Origin: Tamarix chinensis
Taxonomy: Eukaryota; Streptophyta; Magnoliopsida; Caryophyllales; Tamaricaceae
Length of the DNA stretch: 64,000 nucleotides
NCBI GenBank assembly: GCA_030549775.1
Contig: CM060180.1
Coordinates: 82,491,672 to 82,555,671 of the forward strand
Direction: 5' to 3'
Below are positions 24,060-33,519 of the stretch, one piece after another. Positions within the stretch are counted from its first letter, which is position 1, and each line of letters starts with the position of its first letter. The position numbers were made by a program, and so were the translations under genes. The notes under the pieces were generated by a model, which did not search any database, was not told the origin of the DNA, and worked only from the letters and a program-made list of their open reading frames with translations.

Positions 24060-25350
24060 GCATGCAAGGAAATGAGGGGGAGGGGATCGAAATGGCAAGA
24101 AAGGGAAGAGGGAGTGGTGTTTTTAGGTTAGGGTTTTGGGGATAGGAAAGAAGGTAGGTGGGGACCGTTTAAGGCAAAGAAAGGGTGCAGAGGTGGAGAG
24201 GGGGTGTAGGTGGTGGTCGGGGATGGGTTGACGGAGGCCAAGGGCGGCGGCGGCGAGGCTGCAAAGGTGGTTGCGGAGATGGAGGGGGCTAAGAAGGAAG
24301 GAAAAGGGAGGAGGAAAATGAAGGGTTGCAGGTGGTTGTTTCGGCTAAAGGGGGTGTGGGGTGGTAGAGGAGGTTGTGGGGATTGGTTTGGTGGCTCAGG
24401 TGGCGCAGAGGCGACTGAAAGGCGGCCGAAAGAGGAGGTGCAGGGTGGCTTCTGAGAAGGGAGGGAAAGAAGAGAAAAAGAAGAGAGGAGGAAGAAGGGG
24501 CTGCAGGGTGGCTCGAGGGGTGGTGTGGTGGTGCAGGTGGCTAGTGCGGTGGTGGAAGAGGCAGAATGCGACATCGGTGCAAAAATAGGGAAGGTGATGG
24601 AAGGAGAAGAAAGGAGAGAAAGAAGGTCAGGGAAGGGGAAGGAAGGCTCAAAAATGGACAGGACAAAGCAGGGAAGGGAAGAAGAAAAAGAAGAGGAAGA
24701 GAAAGGAGGGGATAAGGGGTTAGTAGGGTGGCAGCAGGGTGGTAGGAGTATGGGAGTTGCAGGGAGATGGAAGGGAAATGAGGGGCATGGGCAAAGAGAG
24801 AGAGGTGGTGGGGCAGAGATGGGGCAGGAAAAATGACGAGAGAGAGAGAGATAGGGAGAGCAGTAGGGGGAGGAGGGTTGCAGGTAGGGCAGCCAGAGAT
24901 GGCAGAGGTGGTCGGGTATGGCGTCGGGGAAAAGGAAGAAGAAGAAAGAAAGAAGGGGTTGCGTGCAGGCCAGGCGAAGGGAAAGAGGGGAGTGGGACGA
25001 CCCAGTCGGGGGAGAAGGAAGGAAAGAAAGGAAGGGAGGCTGGGCCGGGCGACGCACACGAGAGGAGGAAGAAAAGAAAAGGGGGGTCTAGGCCGGACGA
25101 CGCGAGTAGGAGAAGAAGGAAAGGAAGGAAAGAAATGGGCCGGCGGCCCAGAGCGAGTAAGGTCGGGCAGGCTGGGAAAGAAAGGGGAAGGATGGGAGAA
25201 AGGGAGAGATGGGTCAGTGGCCCAACGTGCAGGGGAAGGAAGGCAGGCCAAGGCCTGGCGGCTCGAAGGAAGAAAAAGGAAAAAAGAAAAAAAGGAGAAA
25301 AAGGAGAAAGAAAAGGAAAGGGGGGAAAAAGGAAAGGGAAAATGAAGAAA
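24060..25350 (-). other. Homopurine:homopyrimidine leader of LTR F
   Basis: The plus strand is nearly all purine over 1.3 kb (GAAGAAGAAAG-type runs with GGTGG islands). On the LTR sense strand it is pyrimidine-rich and almost free of stops, which creates a 309-codon frame (25057-24128) and a 236-codon frame (25251-24541). Both are proline/serine-rich low complexity without any domain. A similar tract lies in copy X (3612-4075). Confidence 0.75.
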
Positions 25351-25860
25351 ACAAAATAATTTAATTTATAAAATAATAAAATGAAATATTTTTGGGTAAT
25401 AAATTTATTTAATAATTTAATATAATATAATATAATATAATATATGGGTTTAAAAAGAATAATTTTAGTAAAATATTAGTTTGAAAAATTATTTAAATAA
25501 AATGCGCATGATAAAATAATAAAATATTTATTTTAATTTATTAAATATTTATATCCAATTTTATATACTCAAAAATCCATAAAATAATTAGATTAAACAG
25601 ATTTAAAAGCTAATTTATCCCAAATAAAAGTTATTTATTAAATTATAGGCTTTTAAAATTTCAGGGGATTACACCTTATTTGGATGAGTTTGGTGTTCCC
25701 TTAAAATAGCTAATTTGGTGGCTTATATGCCTTAGTTAACGTTTGGTGTCAACACTTAAAACACCCAATTGATTTGATATTTTGAATGTGATTATAGAAT
25801 CTTATAGGCCTTCCCACTATGTATACTTAGGGTTTAGTTATCTTTTGTGCACCTAGATTA

Positions 25861-26260
25861 GAAGACCAAGTGTAGTAGATGTTGAAGATCCTTGAGAAAA
25901 TTCCCTTTGCTCTAGAGTTAGTGTGGTGGGTGAGGCAGATCCAAAATTGAATGTATGCCCCCTCACCTAAGAGATCAATTGTGGTGGATAAGGAAGATAC
26001 CTAAGAAAAGCCACTTGGCACTAGAGTGATGTTGTGGTGGGAGTTGCATTCCTACGTTCATCCCATCACAAAATATTGGCAATGATTATGATTCTATGGG
26101 AATGTAATTCAGGTAAAGCATACCCAAAATTTAGGGTATGTCCCTCGCCTATAAGACCAAGTGTGGTGGATGAGGAATATCCCTAAGAAAAAGCCCCTTG
26201 GCATTAGTGTAATGTGGTGGTGAGAGAGGTAGTCCTACGCTAGACCCATCATGGAATATT
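25861..26260 (+). repeat. Minisatellite of LTR D
   Basis: Three long units begin at 25861, about 25969 and 26151. They share AAGACCAAGTGTGGTGGAT, then GAGGAAGATCC, AGAAAAAGCCCCTTGGCA and GTGATGTGGTGG. The sequence is unrelated to the ACCGATCC units, yet it occupies the same place in the LTR, upstream of the hairpin block. Confidence 0.7.
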
Positions 26261-26462
26261 GATAGTATGTGTTCTACTTTTATATGGTTTGTTGTGGAGA
26301 CCCATGCATGTGTGTAAATGTGTATCTTAGGGTCTTGCTATGATATTTATATATTATCCGTGCTCTTATGTACTATCTTTCTAAGTAGGTTGCATACTAT
26401 GTTATTGTATGACCTCAATATGTAGCATGAACCCTTACTATGTTTTAGTTTGTTTGTTTCAC

Positions 26463-26480
26463 CAGTACTTTATCATACTG
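26463..26480 (+). other. Hairpin of LTR D
   Basis: CAGTA-ctttatca-TACTG, followed by GATAC and, further on, CCAATGAGTAGAGGATG. This matches copy A in position and in the five-base stem, with a different loop. Confidence 0.5.
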
Positions 26481-26988
26481 ATACTACATTTGTGTGGTCA
26501 CTATGATGATCCGGCTTCTAATCCAATGAGTAGAGGATGATTTACAAGGATATAATTCTCAACTAGAGTATGTTAAGGATGATATCATGGGCCATTAGCT
26601 AGCCATTACTTAGGGTTCGAGAGTTGCCTTCCTATCTATTTAAGAGTTAGACTAACCGGTTAGATATTTTTGCCCACTACATTAGGATGTTTCTGGTTCT
26701 TTTTTGTTATTTAAACTATTAACTTTGGATCCTGTATTTGAATCTTGTATACTATATTTTCTCTATGTTATTATTATTCTCATTGATGTTATTAATATTG
26801 TTATATTAATAGTAGAGCATGCATTATTCGTTATTCATTCCATTTTTCCTTACATCAGGCATAGGTTAGGCAATGATCATATCTCTCTTATGGTTGATGT
26901 GGTGGTAATGTTCCTCGATTTTGCTTTTAAATGCTTCTGCATACTCTTTAAAATGAAATTTTCTGTTTCTAAAACTTGAGGTGTTACA

Positions 26989-27443
26989 TTTATACATTGA
27001 TGTGTTGTGTGATCGTATGACCATGTTATTTACTCAAGATTAAGTGTACTTACTTATTACTTTTGTACTAAACATATTATTTTTCAGTGGTTATGACACA
27101 GGCAATCTAGATATTGTTAGGGTTTGAGTTGGAATCAAAAATTAGGGCTTCCAGTATTTTTTTTCTATATTAGGAATTTCTAGTTTTTGGTTCTAAACAA
27201 TGTGATTCAACTTTGTAACCTTCTATAAAGATTTTGTGAAAAAAAAAGGGTTTTACCTTGCATCTTTGTTCTTGTTGTTTAATGTTTTTCATACTCAACC
27301 TTTCATTGGTCATAGGCTAGTTGAACGTATGCACATCTCCTTATAATAGAAGTTGTGGTAGCATTTCTCCTTTTTTTTCCTATTACTTCATTGTAATTTC
27401 AAAATGAAAACATTTAAGTTGAAACAAAAATGGGCGTGTTACA
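26989..27443 (+). mobile_element. Long LTR copy K, 3' segment
   Basis: This continues copy K after the insertion of D and ends AATGGGCGTGTTACA at 27443. No other structure is visible. The bases just after it (27444-27616) hold no recognisable primer-binding site and no gene. Confidence 0.5.
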
Positions 27444-27616
27444 GATGATCTCCGAATATTCATAATTTTTCAAATAGTCAAAAAGGTAAATTCGAAGCTC
27501 AAAACGTGAGAAAGATATAGAAGAAGTTCAATAGCCAAAAATGGCTTGAAAATATTATATAACTCAAAACCATAAAAAAGATTGAGAAATACAAAATAAA
27601 ACGTTTTAAAAATATA

Positions 27617-30060
27617 ATGAGAGCTGAAAATCATTTAAGGACTGTAATAAACTTTACTTTTAAAAAAAATATCACAATAATAATAATAATAATGAACATA
27701 TTTTTGAAAGATGGGGTATTACATATGAAGCAACCAATCAAGGAAGAAGATAAGAAGAAATGGAAAAGTAAGGCTAGAAAGGCTATGTACTTGTTGCATG
27801 TTATTGTAGAAGCTGAGTTTTTACACCGAATCAAGGGTTTGACAATACCAAAAGAAGCATATGATACTCTCGCAACACTTTTTCCAAGAAAAAAAAAGTG
27901 ATTTGAAATTATAAATATTGGAGAATGAGACCATATCTATCAAACAAGGAGACATGATAGTTAACCAGCTTTTTAACTAAAATGTGTCTCTAACATAATA
28001 AAATACCATATTGCTCCTCTTTCTAAAATATTGGGCATCATCATGTCTCATCTACATCAAATCAACTTTTTAGTGTGTCTATATTAGAGGGAAACTATGT
28101 GAGAATCATTGTCATGAAAAATATTTACATATGAGGACCAAGGTAACTTAAGTATCTTACCTCTATCATCAACACCTATTACTGATGTACAAATATAGCT
28201 AGTACATGACTTTGAGTGCTTTTAATTTTTTCATGTTCGACCCTTCCACGATGTACGTCTATGACAAATGCAAATGGAGTTGACTCCATTTACCAAGAGT
28301 GGCATTATTTCTTCCTCTTCTACCTTAAGCTTAAACGATACTTGTGGTTGTCTCTCTCACATAAAGTACTGACTATTAATCAGCTTACTAAAGGAATTAT
28401 ATGCCCTACCTCTTGTCTATTTTTAGATATTTATCGCCAGGGAAATGATTGGATATGCAATTGAGAAAAGAATATTATATTATCTAACTGATTTGTGTTG
28501 AGGAGCAAACTTGGTTAAGGCACCATCGGCTAGGCCATCCCACATTCAGCTACAAAAAAATATCTACTAGTTGCCAAATTTTCCTCCAGTATGTCGTCAT
28601 ATTATACCCTTAAGGTTATGCTTGGGATGAGGGAAAAGGATTAAGGGGAAATGATTAAGGGGGAAATGATTAAGGGGATAATGATTAAGGGGGGAAATTT
28701 ATCCACCATTCTTGTTTGGTATGTAAGGATAAATTATTCAAGGGAATATTTTCTTTATGTTTGGTTTGAGAGGAATAACTTATTTTAGAATAATATTTTA
28801 TTTTACTTTATTTGCATTAAAAATTAGTAATATTTTTTATTAGATATAAATAATTATTTATTATATAAATCAAAATTTAATATATTACATTTTTTTAATT
28901 TAATTTTTATAAATCTAAATAAGAAGATTACAATAACTAAACAAAAACTATAAAAGAAGCTAATCGAGATATATCACAACCATATTTAAAACACGATATT
29001 TAAAATAAATTCACATACGAAATATCCAATAGCTAAAAAGATAACAATTATCCAAAATAACATAATAAAACTCTACAAAGTTCATCTAATAAAAAAAAAT
29101 ATTACTTCAATCCATCTAATACATAATAAAAGTATTTTCATAACCTAAAATTCATCTAATAACATCCTAAGATAATCATATTTTTCATCTTCATCTTTAA
29201 ATCGACGAAAATTACATACATCTTCTTCATTTATTTTTTTCATTAATTTTATTACTTCCATTCTAGAAATGCCATGAACTGCTAATAAATGTATTTTATT
29301 GCAGTTATTAAAAACATATCATGAAATGCGGTCATACTTTAGAGTAATTTTTTACTTCAAAAAGCTGAGAGAAATGATCTATTAAAATGTAATATTATTT
29401 TTTAGATCCATAAAAATAAATAAAAATTAATCTATAATTAACAACAACATAAAATTATTATTTAAGAATTGATATTTACCGTTGAATTAAATCTCATCCA
29501 ACTTAAAATATACTCCTATAGTCCTATGTCCTACACTCCTGGTCCTTCACTATATTAAGGTGTGCTTGTTTGTTACGGTCTTACGGACAAGGCCAAATTC
29601 CGGTATCCATTTTTTTTTTTAATTTTAAAACAGCAATTAGCTATCCATTCGTTCATCCACGACAGTCCCACAACTACTCCTCTGCTATGCGGCTCCCATG
29701 AACCATGACTCTGTCAGTTTTGATTTTCTCGGAATGGCAACGGATATTACCCAAGCGGGGAGGATATAATTACCCAAGGGTCTGATCGGGAAATAATTTC
29801 CCCCGATCCAACAGAATAATTTTACTCCAAAAAAATTTCTTCCCCATGCCAAACATAAAAGAAAAGGAAAATAATTTCCCTTGTATTTTTTACACTAGTT
29901 TTACCCCAATCCCAAACATACCCTAAATGTAGAACGTATCAGGCTGCCAACCAAAAATCGTTGTGTCAGCTTTCCTTGAGTTGTACTAAAGCTACTAGTC
30001 CCTTCCTGGTTATTCATTCTACTGCAGGGGATCGTGCACCCATTTTATTTTATTTTCATC
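27617..30060 (+). pseudogene. Ty1/copia gag-pol remnant, split by a DNA transposon
   Basis: Three regions are recognisable. At 27690-27900 the frame has KARKAMYLLHVIVEAEFL and PKEAYDTLATLF, the gag-polypeptide (UBN2-type) signature. At 28270-28450 there are NGVDSI, SLSHKVLTINQLTKG and DIYRQGNDWI, the stretch between protease and integrase. At 28509-28550 comes HHRLGHPTFSY, the GAG_pre-integrase motif. After the insertion 28614-29923, the frame resumes with SPFLVIHSTAGDRAP (29997-30041), equivalent to the start of the integrase core (normally HSDVWGP, the catalytic D lost). Reverse transcriptase, RNase H and LTRs are absent, and several stops and frameshifts are present. Confidence 0.75.
28614..29923. 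mobile_element. PIF/Harbinger-like non-autonomous element
   Basis: The ends are GGTTATGCTTGGGATGAGGG and, inverted, GGGTATGTTTGGGATTGGGG, sixteen of twenty bases alike. TAA lies immediately outside both (28611-28613 and 29924-29926), the target duplication expected of PIF/Harbinger and Tourist elements. The element splits the copia remnant cleanly. Near its left end AAATGATTAAGGGG is repeated three times. The minus strand has a 45-codon open stretch at about 29300-29145 (ISRMEVIKLMKKINEED, then FRRFKDEDEKYDYLRMLLDE and a stop), possibly the tail of an old transposon protein. Confidence 0.8.
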
Positions 30061-31875
30061 ACTCGGGTCATTGCTAGACAACATTAATAATGATTATACT
30101 CAAGTCACATGTATATAGCTGATGAAACATAACTAAGATACTAAGTTTATTTTGATCATTTCATGCCATGATTCCTACACAATTATGTAAAATCGTTTGT
30201 ATAAAGTTGGTAAATATATGAATACATCATTCCCGGAGTATTTTCAGAGTAGTGACTATATTCATGAAAACACTTGCCAATAAATCTATGTACGAAGTGG
30301 AGCGCCCGAGCATAGAAGTAGAAAGTGATTAAGCCCCTCTTAACCATCACCCATGTGTACCCTCCTCACATCATTGGCTTAATGCAGTTATCCACTGTGC
30401 AGTTTATCACATCACCTACCTACCCACCTTCTTGTGCCCTACACTCAATAAACATCGCACTTAGCCATATCTGCTCAAGTTTTGCTTTCATATCCTTTAT
30501 AGCCTTTTTTAATTTAATAGGTATTAGGGTGTGTTACATTTGTTCGCTTACATAAAAACCAATGCGCTAAACTTGACCCTTGTGCCCTCTCGCATCTTTA
30601 CCTACTTAACACACTGTATGCCCCCCTATAGCATACACATAAACAGCTTTGCCCGGTCTCACGTCGAATCGAGCCATAAAAGAAGAGATGTTTGCCTCGC
30701 ATAAAGAAAACTATTACATAAATGCACCACTTGTATAATATTTAATATAACTATAGCATATTTTGAGTAAATTTTGGAGTATTTATATAAAAAATATACT
30801 AAATATATGTCAAAATGTACTAAATGTACATTATAATTGTACTAAATATACAACTGATGTACCTAAAATTAAATGCACAAGTTTCGTATAATAACTTCAC
30901 GCTTGCTTAAGGGAAAAATATAAGAAATTCTCTCTGGGCGTCTTCTCCACCGAACGTAAAGCCGTTGACTCAATTGATAAAATACAAAGCGAGACCGATG
31001 GCAAAGGGATACATAAAAGAATACGTCCGTCATAGACCATGAGGAGAATTTTTCGCTTGTAGCCAAGCTGGATACAATCAAGAGTACTATTGTCTCTAGT
31101 AGCAAACATTGATTGGCCATTCCACCCAAGCAAATCGATATGGAGAATCCCTTCCTCCGTGGGAATCACCGAGAAAAATTCATGGATATTCCTCGGACCA
31201 CATGGCACCCATGAGCGGACTAGGGTACGAGCTCATGGGTTGAACGGTATCCTCGATCATGGTTCAGGCAATATAACATTGTGAGGCAATGAAGAAAGAT
31301 AGTTAATCCACAGAGCCTCTCCGACCACAGCTTGTTCCTGAACCACTGAACAATGAAGGTAACTACCACTAATAATCTCTGCATTGATGACATGATTATT
31401 ACAGGAGATGATGAAGACGAAGAGATCTATAATACAAAAGAAATTAGGCATGAAATTTAAAATGACGAATCATAAGAGGAATGAAATATTTTTTGAAAAT
31501 TAAGGTTGCTTATTCATCACATAGCATATTCATATCCCAGCTGAGGTATTTTATTTATTTATTATTTGATGTAGGATTGCTATAATGGAAGCTATCACAA
31601 ACACCAATCGTCCAAAATCATCGCCATGATTAATATATAGATCAAGTGCCTATAGAGAAACATCGATATCATAGTTTAGTTGGAAAACCCATCTACATGT
31701 CTTGGTAAAGGAAAACTCATACTCGCCCAAATATTACATTTGCTATCAGTGTAGTAATCCAATTTATGCAGTCTTGGTAAAGACCATATAGAGGCCCTCC
31801 CTTGAATACATCAATACCATAAGGCATCACTTAACTAGAAAAGTGGCTAGTTCTCAAAAATAACTATCAAGACAT
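30061..31875. other. No recognised gene; weak open frame 30897-31451
   Basis: Mostly unstructured AT-rich DNA. The minus strand is fairly open at 31451-30897. It has a hydrophobic start (MPNFFCIIDLFVFIISC) and, after two in-frame stops, a second piece with HIDLLGWNGQSMFATRDN. Base composition is richer in G+C than around it. I do not recognise a family and cannot tell a decayed gene from chance. Confidence 0.4.
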
Positions 31876-31878
31876 TAA

Positions 31879-32422
31879 GGCTCTATTTGATTTGAGAAAA
31901 ATAAGAAGAAAAGAAAGATATAAAAAAAAAAGAAAATAAGAAGAATTAATTTTCTTTCCCCTATTTGGTTGTTAGAAATATTTTGTAGAAAACCTTTTAG
32001 TAGAAGCAACAGAAATATGAATACTAGTTAATAAGTTGTGCTACTCACATATATTTGCTTATTGTTATTCATTAGTATCTTGATATTAGTAATTCTCGTA
32101 GTTAAAGTAGAAGATAATAAAATAAATTAAAAAATCAACTTCAATCACAGGATATGCAAACGGAAGTCGCAATATAGTTAAATATGGAGCTTAGAGATGT
32201 ATAGGTTGAGGAAGCTAAGATGGGTAGGAAGTAAGATTTGTTCCAAACTTTCTTTCATTTTCCTTAACTTTTTGTTAAGGAAACTATATAATTCAACTTT
32301 TCCTGCCTTTTCCCTTCTTATTTTCTTTCTTCTTAACTTTCTCAGCAACCAAATACCTAAAAATTAGATTTCATCTCATTTTCTTTCCTTTCTACGGTAT
32401 TTTCCATAAATCAAACAAAGCC
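31879..32422. mobile_element. Tourist-like MITE (544 bp)
   Basis: Ends GGCTCTATTTGATTTGAG and, inverted, GGCTTTGTTTGATTTATG, with TAA on both sides (31876-31878 and 32423-32425). Purine-rich AAGAAAAG lies inside the left end and the matching CTTTTCT inside the right, extending the imperfect inverted repeat. No coding sequence. Confidence 0.85.
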
Positions 32423-32425
32423 TAA

Positions 32426-33164
32426 GGGATACACACACAGTTACAAATTGACTATGTAGTATTAAAAATAGAAAACCCACATCAAGTTACTTTACTTTGG
32501 CAGGTGGAAATCTTATCACATGAAAGACCCCTTTTTTGAGCTACTTTTAAAATATATTTATCCAAAACAATTTCTTTTTGGGCCTAATTTTTTTCATAAA
32601 AGAATAATTGTATTGGATAAATACTCTCTAAAAGCAACATCAAACAAGGTATCTTGAGTAGAGCCAAATGTAGAGGGATGCCCACAGGCATTTGTATAAC
32701 TCCTATGAATTAGTTTTGCTCCAAAGCAAAAGATGATTCTATTTTGTGATAATAAATTGACTATTAATATTTCTCATAATCCGTCCAACATGATCAAACA
32801 AAACATGTTAACACTTAATCAAACAAAAGCTTGATACAGGGCTAATTTTACTTCTGAAGCAGCATACTTACAAAGACCACATGAAGCAAAATATTATACA
32901 ACTCACTTGACAAGAAACTATTGGAGCAATGGCAACTCAACAACTTTGTTTAGCGACTGGAATTGGTTTTAGTTGTCCCACACTAGTGGAACAGTTTTTT
33001 TTTTTTTTTTTGGTTCAGTTTACATACTCCATCACCAAACAAGTAGTTTGAGTTGATAAACTTTGATTGTTTTATATGGCTAGTGGGTTGTACTATATAC
33101 ACCGCACACGTGCATGCCACCGCCGCCCACTCATCCCGACCTATGCAAACGTGTGGGTGGGTTA
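32426..33164. other. Unassigned AT-rich DNA with poly-T run
   Basis: Nothing is recognisable except an uninterrupted T run at about 32995-33012. Confidence 0.5.
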
Positions 33165-33370
33165 TAGGTCCTGTAAACGAGCCGAGCCAAGCCGAATACC
33201 CCTAGGCTTGGGTTCGGCTCGTTTAGTTAAACGAGCCTAAAATGGTGTTTGAGCTCGGCTCGTTTAACTAAACGAACGAGCCGAACCGAGCTTTTAACGA
33301 ACCGAACCGAGCCGAGCTTTTAACAAGCCGAGTCGAATACTAAACTGGCTCAGCTCATTTACAGCCCTAG
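33165..33370. mobile_element. Palindromic CGAGCC-rich MITE-like element
   Basis: About 206 bases. The ends TAGGTCCTGTAAACGAGC and, inverted, TAGGGCTGTAAATGAGC are imperfect inverted repeats. The interior repeats CGAGCCGAGC and holds a perfect palindrome GGCTCGTTTA-GT-TAAACGAGCC at 33216-33237. Its base composition stands out sharply from the flanks. I found no clear target duplication, so the superfamily (possibly hAT) is open. Confidence 0.65.
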
Positions 33371-33519
33371 CTCCAATCTAGCCTCACTTTCCTTTTACAA
33401 AAAAATTAAAATAATATAATTACACTTTTTGCTCGGTCTTTGTTCGCTGCTATTCTTTTGCTCTTCCAACAGTTCTACAAAGTACTACTCAAGTACTCAA
33501 GCTACTAAATACGAGACGG

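Larger units (their letters stand above)
15762..25673 (-). mobile_element. Long LTR copy F, split by copy B
   Basis: On the minus strand it starts TGTAATCCCCTGAAATTT at 25673 and ends TTTTGGGGGTGTTACA at 15762. Flanks CCTTG (15757-15761) and CCTTA (25674-25678) agree at four of five bases. With copy B and its duplication removed the length is about 5.0 kb. Features in its own sequence are a homopyrimidine leader (24060-25340), an ATTACC minisatellite (17550-18480), the two-block minisatellite (16436-16800) and a hairpin (16187-16202). No retroviral domain is seen. Confidence 0.75.
8741..26988 (+). mobile_element. Long LTR copy D, with nested insertions
   Basis: The 5' end TGTAATACCACATCC is at 8741 and the 3' end CTTGAGGTGTTACA at 26988. 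Flanks TTTAC (8736-8740) and TTTAT (26989-26993) agree at four of five bases. Removing the LINE with its duplication (10051-15266) and copy F with its duplication (15762-25678) leaves about 3.1 kb, close to copy C. D's own sequence is 8741-10050, 15267-15761 and 25679-26988. It carries a pyrimidine-rich leader (9150-9560) with TTATATATAC at 9371, a CCAATTGACTGG-type array, its own minisatellite (25861-26260) and a CAGTA/TACTG hairpin (26463-26480). Confidence 0.7.

Noticed and set aside
24128..25057. 309-codon minus-strand frame as a gene
   Set aside because: It lies wholly in a polypyrimidine tract, is Pro/Ser/Leu low complexity, overlaps an equally long frame in another phase, and belongs to LTR F.
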